Shown: positions 7,918 through 16,604 of the stretch, piece after piece
How positions within the stretch are numbered: position 1 is the stretch's first letter
Layout of the letters: each line of letters starts with the position of its first letter
Assembly (NCBI GenBank): GCA_035495555.1
Contig: DATJFQ010000097.1
Coordinates: forward strand, 1-64,000
Reading direction: 5' to 3'
Source of the DNA: DATJFQ01 sp035495555
GTDB taxonomy: Bacteria > Acidobacteriota > Vicinamibacteria > Vicinamibacterales > 2-12-FULL-66-21
DNA: 64,000 bases
Notes under the pieces: generated by a model
The model's input: the letters and a program-made list of their open reading frames with translations, nothing else
The model's database searches: none
What the model was told of the DNA's origin: nothing
Position numbers and translations under genes: made by a program

Positions 7918-8035
7918 AAAAAGGGGACAACCGCCATTTTTCGCGAAAAAAGGGGACAGCCGTCTCGAGTGCGTTCGAGTCGCACACTGTCGGCTGTCCC
8001 CTTTTTTGTTAAAAAATGGCGGTTGTCCCCTTTTT
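7918..8035. repeat. Large inverted repeat with GGGGACA motifs (REP/MITE-like)
   Basis: A left arm of 45 bp (7918-7962) and a right arm of 45 bp (7991-8035) are reverse complements except for about four positions in the middle, with a 28-bp loop. Each arm carries two AAAAAGGGGACA-type boxes, GGGGACAACCGCC and GGGGACAGCCG. The A/T runs at the outer ends also give it the look of a bidirectional terminator between converging genes. Short GGGGACA inverted repeats elsewhere can be mobilised by Y1 (RAYT) transposases, but none is encoded in this window. Confidence 0.85.
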
Positions 8036-8069
8036 CTGGCGGGTGCCGTTTCTGACGCCGTCCCCGGCG

Positions 8070-8777
8070 TCACCAATTTTCCCCGGGCAGCGCGCTCCAT
8101 GTGCGGCGGTGCCGGTACTCGGTCGGCTTGCGACCGTACCGTTCGCGATACGCCCGATACCAGGCACGCAGTCGATCGATGCGCGCGTCTGAAATCCGGA
8201 TCGGCCGGTGCGGCGCCGCCAGCAGCGCGCGTTCCACTTTCCACACGTTCCGGTCCGACAGCCGCCAATCGTAATCACCCATCAGCAGACGAAGATCGAT
8301 CACAGCGTAAGCCGTGATGCGTCCCGAGTAATCGACGTACGGGTCGACGTAACTCAGCGCGAGATCGCGAGGTGTCCTGAACACCGGCTTGCGACCATGC
8401 AGGCCCGGATCGCGGGAGCGCGCCACGGATCCCCAGCGGCCGCTCTGGCGGTACACGAACAGCACGTGATCGAGTTCGTCGATCGATTCGAAACTGAGTA
8501 CGAGCGGCGGATACCCGTGCGGCTCGAGGACGACGGCCGCCGCGAGCGCCGCCTCGAGGCAGTGCGCGGTTCCCGTGCGAACCACGCCGCGGAAGCTGCG
8601 CAGCGTCGGCCGCCCCGGCGCTGGTTCCGTGTTATAGGGCAGCGAGTTCAGCCACCGTTGCACCGCCGCCGGCGTACGGAGCCGTGCGATCAAACGGCGT
8701 TCACGCGCGGTGAAGACGGCATCCTTCGGAGTGTCCGTCTCGCGCGCCTGACGCGGCGTGCTACGACTCGAGCGCAT
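8070..8777 (-). CDS. Transglutaminase-like protein, uncharacterised
   Basis: A 235-residue protein with a possible Cys-His-Asp triad in the right order: GTAHCLEAALAAA, then DELDHVLFVY, then SRDPGLHG. The Cys-led helix followed by a His strand is the layout of transglutaminase-like hydrolases, although overall identity to a named family is not evident to me. There is no signal peptide. The C-terminal third is basic and aromatic (RAWYRAYRERYGRKPTEYRHRR). Its start overlaps the end of the Sco1 gene by 17 bp, so the two are translationally linked. A link to copper or redox chemistry is only positional. Confidence 0.7.
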   Translation of the reverse strand: MRSSRSTPRQARETDTPKDAVFTARERRLIARLRTPAAVQRWLNSLPYNTEPAPGRPTLRSFRGVVRTGTAHCLEAALAAAVVLEPHGYPPLVLSFESIDELDHVLFVYRQSGRWGSVARSRDPGLHGRKPVFRTPRDLALSYVDPYVDYSGRITAYAVIDLRLLMGDYDWRLSDRNVWKVERALLAAPHRPIRISDARIDRLRAWYRAYRERYGRKPTEYRHRRTWSALPGENW

Positions 8778-9609
8778 GCTTCAGCGCGTCGATCATCTGA
8801 TCCACGGTCCACTCGTTGCCCGAGTAGATCGTCGTTACACGACCCTTCGGATCGACGACTTCCGTCCGCAGGTTGTGCGTGATGGTCTGTCCAGGATCCT
8901 GCTCGTGGATCACCGAGACCCCAAACCGCTCCCCGACGTGATCGACCGCGTCCGGTGCTCCCGTCAGGAGCGTCCATAGCGCGGGATCTGCACGCAGCCC
9001 CTTCGCGTGCGACTCAAGAACGGCCGGCGTGTCGTGCCGGGGGTCGAAGCTGATCGAGACGAGGTGCACGCGATCCTTCAGCGCGGGATCGGACGCGATT
9101 ATCTTCTGCACCGCCGCGAAATTGCGGTCCATGAGCGGACAGAAATCCGGCAGGGGACAGCGCGTGTAGATGAACGTCACGGCAAGCGCCTTTCCACGCC
9201 AGTCCGACAGCTTGCGCGGGGCGCCCGTCTGATCGATCAATACGTCGTCGGGCACCGTGTCCCCCGGCGCCATCACGTCCATCGCTTTGACAGGACGCGC
9301 ATTGGGCGGGAGCGCCGCATGCCCCGTCTTCTTGATGTCCGTCAGGAACACTTCACTGCCCTTGACGACCAGCGTCGCTGTCGCGAGATCCCCGGGGGCG
9401 ATGCCGTCCAGGTCGTGCGGCTCCTTGACGTAATAAGCCATCGTCATGGCGGGCATGAAGTTCGGAATGTCCTTGTGGTCGATCGTCAGCTGGCGATGAT
9501 CCGCTGACACCGCGATGATTTGTCCCTGAACAGGATATTGCTGACTCTTGTCACCGCAGGCGGCCGCGACGACGCAAAGAGCGATGATGGGGATGACTTT
9601 CCGGAGCAT
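8761..9609 (-). CDS. Sco1/SenC-type copper protein with N-terminal CusF-like domain
   Basis: A 282-residue lipoprotein. MLRKVIPIIALCVVAAAC has a lipobox ending at Cys18, which fixes the start at 9609 although the frame is open 76 codons further. Residues 25-85 resemble CusF/copper-binding domains: His45 with IPNFMPAMTM (Met52, Met55, Met57). Residues 115-280 are the Sco1/SenC thioredoxin fold with FIYTRCPLPDFCP (Cys151, Cys157, a longer spacing than classical CxxxC) and the ligand His245 in ITHNLRTE. Sco proteins deliver copper to cytochrome oxidase CuA or reduce its ligands. The fusion suggests copper is received and passed within one chain. Confidence 0.88.
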   Translation of the reverse strand: MLRKVIPIIALCVVAAACGDKSQQYPVQGQIIAVSADHRQLTIDHKDIPNFMPAMTMAYYVKEPHDLDGIAPGDLATATLVVKGSEVFLTDIKKTGHAALPPNARPVKAMDVMAPGDTVPDDVLIDQTGAPRKLSDWRGKALAVTFIYTRCPLPDFCPLMDRNFAAVQKIIASDPALKDRVHLVSISFDPRHDTPAVLESHAKGLRADPALWTLLTGAPDAVDHVGERFGVSVIHEQDPGQTITHNLRTEVVDPKGRVTTIYSGNEWTVDQMIDALKHALES

Positions 9610-9724
9610 CCAGTCACTGTAGCCGAGCCTTTCCCTCAGTGCCAGCCCATGAGCGGCATCCGGCGTGTCGCTTGCACCGCCCGCTTTGACGCGCGCACCG
9701 CGCAACAGCAGGAGAGAGCGACAG

Positions 9725-10039
9725 ATGGGCAGGAGACTGTATGTCGGCAACCTTCCATATTCCGCGACCGAAGAACAGCTGACTGAACTATTCGGCCGCG
9801 CGGGGCAGGTGGACAACGTTCGAGTGATGCGCGACATGGCGACCGGCCGCGCCCGGGGATTCGCCTTTGTCGAAATGGCCTCAGACGACGCCGCGCAGAA
9901 AGCGATCGATCAGTTTCACGAGTATCAGATGGACGGCCGTCCGCTGGTCGTCAACGAAGCGCGGCCGAAGCCGGAGGGCGGAGGGTTCGGAGGACAGCGC
10001 GGAGGAAACGCGGCAGGCAAGCGGGAGCCGCGATGGTGA
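9725..10039 (+). CDS. RRM-domain RNA-binding protein
   Basis: A 104-residue bacterial RRM protein. RNP2 is LYVGNL at residues 5-10 and RNP1 is RGFAFVEM at 44-51, spaced as in the canonical fold. The last 20 residues are a Gly/Arg-rich tail (GGGFGGQRGG). The start at 9725 is chosen because the RRM begins directly after it and a GGAGAG sits 8-14 bp upstream. Proteins of this kind bind single-stranded RNA and are often cold-induced, but specific targets are unknown. It converges on the ATPase gene, with a strong hairpin between. Confidence 0.92.
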   Translation: MGRRLYVGNLPYSATEEQLTELFGRAGQVDNVRVMRDMATGRARGFAFVEMASDDAAQKAIDQFHEYQMDGRPLVVNEARPKPEGGGFGGQRGGNAAGKREPRW

Positions 10040-10058
10040 GAGAGCAAAGATAACTGCA

Positions 10059-10140
10059 CGACTACGCAACTACACAACTCCACAAGGTTTCTGGATAGAA
10101 AACGCCTTGCGCAGTTGTGTAGTTGGAAGTTGTGTAGTCG
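10059..10140. terminator. Bidirectional hairpin built from ACTACAC-AACT words
   Basis: A perfect 13-bp inner stem, CAACTACACAACT (10067-10079) with AGTTGTGTAGTTG (10113-10125), plus an outer CGACTA (10059-10064) with TAGTCG (10135-10140). The arms consist of 7-8 bp words, as in the other arrays. It sits between the converging stops of the RRM gene and the ATPase gene, so a terminator role for both is likely. Confidence 0.75.
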
Positions 10141-10143
10141 GCG

Positions 10144-10890
10144 CTATTCATCAACGATCCACCCATCGCGCAGATGAATGATCCGGCTGCCGTAGGCGGC
10201 GTTCGCCTCCGAGTGCGTGACCTGGACGATGGTCGTGCCGGATTCGTTCAGCTTCTTGAACAGCTCCATGATCTCGCGGCCCTGGCTCGAGTGCAGGTTG
10301 CCCGTGGGCTCGTCCGCGAGAATCACTTTTGGATTCGAGATGACGGCGCGCGCGACCGCCACGAGCTGCTGCTGGCCCCCCGACAGTTGATTCGGATACA
10401 GATCCTTCTTGCCGACGATGGCGAACTTGTCGAGGATGTCGCACACCATGCTCTCGCGCTCGGATTTCTTGATGTCGCGATAGGAGAGCGGGATGTCGAG
10501 GTTCTCGTAGACGGTCAGGTGATCCAGCAGGTGATAGCTCTGGAACACGAAGCCGATGTACTGCTTGTGCAGCTTCGCCCGTTCCTTGGCGCCAAGCCGG
10601 TGAACCGGCTGATCGAGAAAATAGTACTCGCCCGTCCACGCGCTGTCGTGCATGCCGATGATGTGCAGCAGCGTCGATTTGCCGGCGCCCGACGGCCCCA
10701 TGATCGAGACGAACTCGCCTTCCTTGATGTCGACGTTGATCCGCCGAAGTACGTAGCTGCGGCTCGTGCCGTGCGCGTACGATTTCTCGATGTTGCGCAG
10801 GCCGACGAGCGTGTTCGGCGCGAGCGTCTCCGTGTCGGTGAACGACGGACTGGCGGCGGTGGGCTGAGTGCTTCGGCTGAAAAAGGCCAT
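10144..10890 (-). CDS. ABC transporter ATPase, MacB/LolD type
   Basis: A 248-residue ATPase. Walker A is GPSGAGKST (65-73), the Q-loop lies in FVFQSYHLL, the signature is LSGGQQQ, Walker B is VILADEPTGN and the switch His is in VTHSEAN. The order and the insert YHLLDHLTVYENLDIPL fit the LolD/MacB/FtsE-like MJ0796 group that powers FtsX-type permeases without moving substrate through a pore. It begins 24 bp after the permease at 10915 and is third in an operon of two duplicated permeases and this ATPase. Residues 1-28 are an extra, Ser/Thr-rich lead. Confidence 0.92.
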   Translation of the reverse strand: MAFFSRSTQPTAASPSFTDTETLAPNTLVGLRNIEKSYAHGTSRSYVLRRINVDIKEGEFVSIMGPSGAGKSTLLHIIGMHDSAWTGEYYFLDQPVHRLGAKERAKLHKQYIGFVFQSYHLLDHLTVYENLDIPLSYRDIKKSERESMVCDILDKFAIVGKKDLYPNQLSGGQQQLVAVARAVISNPKVILADEPTGNLHSSQGREIMELFKKLNESGTTIVQVTHSEANAAYGSRIIHLRDGWIVDE

Positions 10891-10914
10891 GGTCGGTATT
10901 TTACCTGAGGAATT

Positions 10915-13314
10915 TCATTCGGTACGGAGCGCCGTCAACGGATCGATCCGCGTGGCGCGGCGGGCAGGGACGTAGCTGGCGGCGAGGGCGACGAACACCA
11001 GCGCCAGCGCCGTCAATCCGTAGGTCAGCGGGTCGGCCTGCCCGACGCCGAACAGGAGCGATTGCATCGACCGGCTCACGGCCAGCGCCGCCGCCGTCCC
11101 GATGAGTACGCCCATGCCGGTCAGCTTCAGGGTGTCGCCGAGCACCAGCGAGAAGATCTGCCGTTCCGCCGCGCCGAGCGCCAGCCGGACGCCGATTTCC
11201 GCGCGGCGTTGGGCGACGCTGTAGGCCATGACCCCGTAGATCCCTACCGCTGCGAGGAGCAGCGCCAGCCCGGCGAAGACGGCGACCATCAGGGCATAGA
11301 ACCGGGGCGCGCTGTTCGTATCTCCAAGGATATCGTCCATGGTGTCGGGACTCGACACGGCCACCGATGGATCGACTCCCTTGACGGCCCGCTTCAGCGG
11401 CTCGATGAGCGACGCCGGCTCGACGACGGTTTTCAGGACGACGTTGGTGCCCGCCTCGGGCTGCTGCCAGTACGGCACGTACAGTTCGGCGCGGCCCGGA
11501 TCGCGCGGGCCACGCACCTTCACGTCGCCGACGATGCCGGTGATCGTGAACCACCGGTCGTCCCCAAACGCGACACGCTGTCCGATCGGGTCTGCGCCCG
11601 GGAAGAACCGCCGCGCGAAGTTTTCATTGATCACCACGGCGGGCTCCGATTGGCCCGCCGCGAAGAGGCGGCCGCGCCGCAACGGGATCTCCATCGCGGA
11701 GAAATAGCTCGCGCTCACCTCGCGATACCACGTGACGAGTGACTGGTCCGTGCTCTGGGCGCGCGGGCGCCCTTCGATGAAGAAGTCCGTGTCGCTGTCG
11801 CCACCCTCCGGAATGACGGAGGACAGTGCGCCGATGCTGACGCCTGGCAATGCCGAGACGCGCTCGACGAGACGGTCGTAGAAGGCCGTCCGCTCTGCGG
11901 CCGTCTTGTACCTGGCGGCGGGCGGCAGCACGAACCCGGTCAGCACGTGGCTCGGATTGAAGCCGAGATTCGTCTGCTGGAGCGCCACGAAGGTGCGCAG
12001 GAGCAGTCCGCCGCCGACGAGGAGCATCAGGGCCAGCGCGAGTTCCGCGACGATGAACGCGCGGCGCGCGCGCGTGCCGCCGTCGCCGAGCTGTCCGCGG
12101 CCGCCCTCCTTCAGCGCCGGCGACATTTCGTCCCGCGACGCGTGCAGCGCCGGGACGATGCCGAAGAGCAGGCCGGTTCCGAGCGTCACGGCCGCAACGA
12201 AGAGCAGCACGCGGGGATCCGGCGCGACCTCGTCGAGCCGAGGCGTTCCTGGCGGCGCGATTGCCTTGAGCGCCGACACACCCCAGATGCCCAGCAACAG
12301 TCCCAGCAGACCTCCGGCTCCGGCCAGCAACACACTTTCCGTCAGCATCTGACGAACGATGCGCCCGCGATCCGCGCCGAGCGCGCGCCGCACGGCAATC
12401 TCCCGCACGCGGCTCGACGCGCGGGCGAGGAGCAGGTTGGCGATGTTGACGCAGGCGATGAGGAGCACGAAGCCGACCGCGCCGAGCAGGATCAAGAGCG
12501 CGATGCGTACGTCCCCGATCTCCTCATCGTGCAGGGGCACGGGATTGATGCCCTTACCTTTGTCCGTTGCGGGATGTTCGCGTTGGAGCTGCCGCGCGAG
12601 CACCTCGAGTTCGGCGCGCGCGCGGTCGAGTGTCACGCCCGGTGCGAGCCGCGCAATGGTGTGCGCGAAGGCAACGTCCCGCGGTGGATTCGTCAGGTTC
12701 CATCGCAGCGGCCGCCAGAGCGCCGCATCCGCGACCTGCACCGGCCTGAACGAGGCCGGCAGGACGCCGATGATCTCGTGCGATTCCCCGCCGATGTCGA
12801 TCGCCCGGCCGATGACGCCGCGATCGCTGCCGAAACGGTCCCGCCAGACCCGATGGCTCAGGATGACGACCCGCGGCGCATTCGGCACGTCGTCGGATTT
12901 GACGAACAGGCGCCCCAGTTCCGGCTGCACGCCGAGCGTGTCGAAGTACGAATACGTGGTCTGTTCGCCGGCAAACGCTTCCGGCAGTTCGCCGCCCGCC
13001 AGCGTCGCGTTCCAGCCGCGAATCGTCGCGACGCTCTGAAACACGTTCGTCCGCGTCGTCCAGTCCGCCTGATTTGCCGGGCCGGTCCATTCGGTGGCAG
13101 GCCCGCCGCGTGCGGTCAGGTCGACCCAGACCATCACGAGCCGCGATGGATCGCGGTAGGGCAGCGGGCGCAGGAGTACGCCGTTGACGACGGTGAAGAT
13201 GGCGGTGTTCGCGCCGATGCCCAGTGCGAGCGTGAGCACGGCGACAAACGTGAACGTCGGCGTCTTGCGCAGCACTCGCGCGGCGTACCGAAAATCCTTG
13301 ACGAACCCTCTCAT
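10915..13314 (-). CDS. Duplicated FtsX/MacB-like permease (ADOP family)
   Basis: A 799-residue permease with the ADOP layout: N-terminal helix (TFTFVAVLTLALGIGANTAIF), a MacB periplasmic core domain, a three-helix FtsX block near 280-420 (LLILLGAVGFVLLIACVNIA), then a second helix, a second periplasmic domain and a final FtsX block ending VPARRATRIDPLTALRTE. The family is usually called orphan because an ATPase gene is often missing, but here a LolD-like ATPase follows 24 bp later. Related complexes export lipoproteins, peptides or macrolides by a mechanotransmission mechanism. The substrate is unknown. It starts 17 bp after the paired permease. Confidence 0.9.
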   Translation of the reverse strand: MRGFVKDFRYAARVLRKTPTFTFVAVLTLALGIGANTAIFTVVNGVLLRPLPYRDPSRLVMVWVDLTARGGPATEWTGPANQADWTTRTNVFQSVATIRGWNATLAGGELPEAFAGEQTTYSYFDTLGVQPELGRLFVKSDDVPNAPRVVILSHRVWRDRFGSDRGVIGRAIDIGGESHEIIGVLPASFRPVQVADAALWRPLRWNLTNPPRDVAFAHTIARLAPGVTLDRARAELEVLARQLQREHPATDKGKGINPVPLHDEEIGDVRIALLILLGAVGFVLLIACVNIANLLLARASSRVREIAVRRALGADRGRIVRQMLTESVLLAGAGGLLGLLLGIWGVSALKAIAPPGTPRLDEVAPDPRVLLFVAAVTLGTGLLFGIVPALHASRDEMSPALKEGGRGQLGDGGTRARRAFIVAELALALMLLVGGGLLLRTFVALQQTNLGFNPSHVLTGFVLPPAARYKTAAERTAFYDRLVERVSALPGVSIGALSSVIPEGGDSDTDFFIEGRPRAQSTDQSLVTWYREVSASYFSAMEIPLRRGRLFAAGQSEPAVVINENFARRFFPGADPIGQRVAFGDDRWFTITGIVGDVKVRGPRDPGRAELYVPYWQQPEAGTNVVLKTVVEPASLIEPLKRAVKGVDPSVAVSSPDTMDDILGDTNSAPRFYALMVAVFAGLALLLAAVGIYGVMAYSVAQRRAEIGVRLALGAAERQIFSLVLGDTLKLTGMGVLIGTAAALAVSRSMQSLLFGVGQADPLTYGLTALALVFVALAASYVPARRATRIDPLTALRTE

Positions 13315-13331
13315 CGGCTGCTCCCGTCCCG

Positions 13332-15767
13332 CTATTCGGACCTGAGTGCAATCATCGGATCAACGCGTGCGGCGCGCGAGGCGGGCACCAGCGCGGCGAC
13401 GATGCTGACGCTCGCGAGCAGCGTCACGATCGCGGCGTATGTGATCGGATCCGAGGGCGCCACGCCATACAACTGGCTCCGGATCAGCCGTGCCGCCGGG
13501 AACGCAGCGGCAAGCCCCGCGGCCACACCGATGCCGGCCAGCAGCAACGCCTCACGCAGAACCAGGCCATACAGTTCACGGCGGCTCGCGCCGAGGGCTG
13601 CCCGAACGCCGAGCTCCCGGCGGCGCTGGGCCACCGAGTAGTTGATCAACCCGAACACGCCGATGCCGGCCAGCAGCAGGGCGATGCCGCCGAACGTCGA
13701 CATGACCCCGGCGCTCAGACGGAAGCCCGCGATGCGATCGGCAATGAGCCCCGCCATGGCCCGCTCGTCCGACACCGGCACATCGCGGTCGAAGTGTTGA
13801 ATCGATTCGCGAACTGGCGCGAGCACGGCAGCGGGATCGAGCGTCGTGCTCGCGACGACCGCCAATCCGCGGGCGGGCAGTTGCGCGAACGAGAAGTAGA
13901 CGTCGGGATCCTCGGGAGTGTCGGCGCCGGGGCGCAGCGAGCGGTATCGCATGTCGCCGACGACGCCCACGACGGTGACCCAGTCGCGACCCATCTTGAA
14001 CCGCCGTCCGACCGCGTCACGTCCCGGCCACGCCTTCGATGCGAACGTGCGGCTGACGACGGCGGCGGCCGGGGCCGTATCGACGTCCGCCTCCGAGACG
14101 TCGCGGCCGGCGATGATCGGCGCCCCGAGCGCGTCGAAAAAGCCCGGTGTCACGCTGTGGCGATACACGCGCATGCCGCCGTACGGGTCGGACTGCTCGG
14201 CGCCTTCGGGCAGCACGATCGTCGCGCTGCTGCCGGCGGTGAACGGCGCGTCCGTCCCCGCGCCGGCGCGGGTGATACCCGGGACTCGGCGGATGCGCGT
14301 CAGCAGCTCGGACATCGTCTGCGCCAGTTCAGCAGTGTCGTACTTCCGAGGCAGCGCGATCCGCAGCGACGCGGTCCGGTCAGGGTGAAACCCCACGTCG
14401 ATCCGCTGCAGGTTCACGAACGAGCGCACCATCAGTCCGGCTCCGACCAGCAGCAGCAGCGACAGCGCGACTTCGGCAACGACGAGCGCTGAGCGCAAGC
14501 GCGCGCGCGACGGTCCGCCGGAGGCGCCTCTCGAGGCCTCCTTCAGCGTTTCGTTCACGTCCGTGCGCGATCCGTGAATCGCCGGCAGCAGGCCGAGGAC
14601 GGTCCCGCACATCACCGCGACACCGCCGATGAACAGCAGCACGCGCCAGTCGACGTGGGGTCTGGCGAACGACGGCAGGCCGGCGGGCGCGAGCGCGGCA
14701 ATCGTTCCCGTCGACCACATCGTGACGAGGACCCCGGCGCCAGCGCCGAGGATGCTGATAAGAATCCCTTCCGCGAGAAATTGTCTGGCGATGCGGCGGC
14801 GTCCCGCGCCGAGTGCGGCTCGAATCGCCGTTTCCCGGCTGCGTGCGCTGGCACGCGCGAGCAGCAGATTCGCCAGATTCACGCACGCGATGAGCAGCAC
14901 GAACGCGACCGCTCCAAGGAGCGTCGTCAGGAGCGGCTGCAGCGATCCCACCGTTTCGCTCTTGAGATCGAACGCAGTGGCGCTGTACCTGGTGTTCGAA
15001 TCGGGATACGTTGTCTCGAGGTGGTGTGCGATCGTCGCGAGCTCCGCGCGGGCGGGCGTCAGCGACACGCCCGGTTTGAGGCGCGCGACGCCGTCGAGCC
15101 ACCGCGATCCACGCGCGTCGAAGAACCGCGCCGGCTCCGCGACCGTCAGCATCCCGAACGGCACCCAGACGTCGGACGAATCGGTCAGGCCGCGGAATCC
15201 AGGCTGCGCGACGCCGATGACGCCGAACGCGCGGTCATTCAGCGTGAGCGAGCGGCCGATCGCCGCACCGGCCGACCCGAAGGTCCGTTCCGCGAACGCG
15301 TGCGACAGAATCACGAGCGGATACGCGCCGCGTTCGTCTGCTTCGGCCCCGGTGAACGTCCGCCCCGCCGCGGTGCTGACACCCAGCAGCTCGAAGTAAC
15401 CGGACGTGACGATCTCTCCGGAGACCTGCGTGGCAGGCGCCCCGGGCGTCGTGAGCGTCAGCATTTCTCCGGAGTATGCCGCCATCGCCGCAAACGACGA
15501 CGATCGCTCGCGGAGGTCGTGGAAGTCCGGGTACGAAAGGCCCCGGCGCTCGATCGTGTCGCGTTGCACGGTTTCAGTGAGCGACACGAGCTGTTCCGAC
15601 TGCGGATACGGCAACGGTTCCAGCAGCGCAGCATCGACGATGCTGAATATGGCTGTGTTTGCACCGATGCCCAGCGCGAGCGTCGCGACAGCTACGGCCG
15701 TGAAGGTGGGTGCCCGCCACAGCAGTCGTGCGGCGTAACGAATATCGGCGTAGAAACCCCCGGTCAT
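13332..15767 (-). CDS. Duplicated FtsX/MacB-like permease (ADOP family)
   Basis: An 811-residue permease with the same domain order as its neighbour: YADIRYAARLLWRAPTFTAVAVATLALGIGANTAIF at the start, a core domain, FtsX block VAFVLLIACVNLANLLLARA, a repeat of both, and the closing SRAARVDPMIALRSE. The frame is open 42 codons further upstream, but those residues lack family character, so the Met before TGGFYADIRYAAR is taken as the start. It is the first gene of a three-gene operon with another permease and an ATPase. Two different duplicated permeases may give a hetero-oligomer or two substrate ranges served by one ATPase. Confidence 0.88.
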   Translation of the reverse strand: MTGGFYADIRYAARLLWRAPTFTAVAVATLALGIGANTAIFSIVDAALLEPLPYPQSEQLVSLTETVQRDTIERRGLSYPDFHDLRERSSSFAAMAAYSGEMLTLTTPGAPATQVSGEIVTSGYFELLGVSTAAGRTFTGAEADERGAYPLVILSHAFAERTFGSAGAAIGRSLTLNDRAFGVIGVAQPGFRGLTDSSDVWVPFGMLTVAEPARFFDARGSRWLDGVARLKPGVSLTPARAELATIAHHLETTYPDSNTRYSATAFDLKSETVGSLQPLLTTLLGAVAFVLLIACVNLANLLLARASARSRETAIRAALGAGRRRIARQFLAEGILISILGAGAGVLVTMWSTGTIAALAPAGLPSFARPHVDWRVLLFIGGVAVMCGTVLGLLPAIHGSRTDVNETLKEASRGASGGPSRARLRSALVVAEVALSLLLLVGAGLMVRSFVNLQRIDVGFHPDRTASLRIALPRKYDTAELAQTMSELLTRIRRVPGITRAGAGTDAPFTAGSSATIVLPEGAEQSDPYGGMRVYRHSVTPGFFDALGAPIIAGRDVSEADVDTAPAAAVVSRTFASKAWPGRDAVGRRFKMGRDWVTVVGVVGDMRYRSLRPGADTPEDPDVYFSFAQLPARGLAVVASTTLDPAAVLAPVRESIQHFDRDVPVSDERAMAGLIADRIAGFRLSAGVMSTFGGIALLLAGIGVFGLINYSVAQRRRELGVRAALGASRRELYGLVLREALLLAGIGVAAGLAAAFPAARLIRSQLYGVAPSDPITYAAIVTLLASVSIVAALVPASRAARVDPMIALRSE

Positions 15768-15960
15768 CGATTCCGGTGATGAGCCAAGTTCGTGCCCACG
15801 GATGTCCGTAGCTAAGTGCCATGTCTGCAGCGACTTAAACGTTGCGACATCAGGTTGGCCCGATCGAGGCCGTTCGATCGCGAACGGCCTCATCCCACAG
15901 GTGAACAGCCTGAGGGGCGCGGCCGGCGCGGCGTTTGCGTCGTCCTAAGTCAAGGAACCC

Positions 15961-16503
15961 ATGGGCCTCGCTGTGGTGGCGCTCGTTCTCGCTCTCCAAC
16001 AACCGATCGGATCACCGGCATCCGCCAGCGGGAACCCGTCGTCCGTGACGGCGCAGTCCCCCTCGAATCAGCCGTTGAAGCCCGACGACCTGCCTGTGTC
16101 TCTCGATCGCATTCAGCGCGCCCTGTCGACGCCCGCGGCGATTCAATTGAAGGAGCAGCATCCGGTGTTTCGGCTCGAAGTCTTCGGGAAGAAGCCGACG
16201 CTGGAGGATGTGCTCGGCGAGAAGTTCTGGCTCGGGCCGACGCCGTACGGCGGCATGACCCATCAGGAATTCATGAACATGGTCACGCCGAAGGAGTTCC
16301 AGCCCTACGCGGGGTTCACGGGCAAGTACCTTGTGGCCGAAACCGCCTTGACGCTGGCGCAGACCTGGGCGCTCAAGGCCGCGATCAGGAAATTCCAGGA
16401 CGCGAAAGAATCGCGCGAGCGAGAGGCGGCGCGGAAGGAAGTGCTCGACGCCCTCGCCGAGCTCGAGAAGGCCCGACGCGCCGCTGGGCTGCCGGACAAG
16501 TGA
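15961..16503 (+). CDS. Hypothetical protein, possibly exported
   Basis: A 180-residue protein. The N-terminus MGLAVVALVLALQQPIG is a short hydrophobic stretch that could be a weak signal peptide or anchor, followed by a Ser/Pro-rich linker to about residue 40. The remainder is mixed, with a conserved-looking block (VFRLEVFGKKPTLEDVLGEKFWLG, then GGMTHQEFMNMVTPKEF), and ends in a charged helix with AREAARKEVLDALAELEKARR. I do not recognise the family. It is divergent from the permease operon and converges on the cytochrome gene, with the 7-bp word array between. Confidence 0.65.
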   Translation: MGLAVVALVLALQQPIGSPASASGNPSSVTAQSPSNQPLKPDDLPVSLDRIQRALSTPAAIQLKEQHPVFRLEVFGKKPTLEDVLGEKFWLGPTPYGGMTHQEFMNMVTPKEFQPYAGFTGKYLVAETALTLAQTWALKAAIRKFQDAKESREREAARKEVLDALAELEKARRAAGLPDK

Positions 16504-16512
16504 GATCGAGAT

Positions 16513-16604
16513 AATTCCCAAGGCCCAACTCCCAACTCCCAATTGAAGAATTGGGAATTGGGAATTGGCAACTGGGAATTGGGAGTTGGGAGTTGGGAGT
16601 TGTT
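16513..16604. repeat. Inverted 7-bp word array between converging genes
   Basis: Five heptamers on the left (AATTCCC, AAGGCCC, AACTCCC twice, AATTGAA) and eight on the right (AATTGGG twice, AATTGGC, AACTGGG, AATTGGG, AGTTGGG twice, AGTTGTT), all in exact 7-bp register. The right set complements the left, so the locus can fold. It starts 9 bp after one stop and its last unit overlaps the stop codon of the cytochrome gene. Confidence 0.92.
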
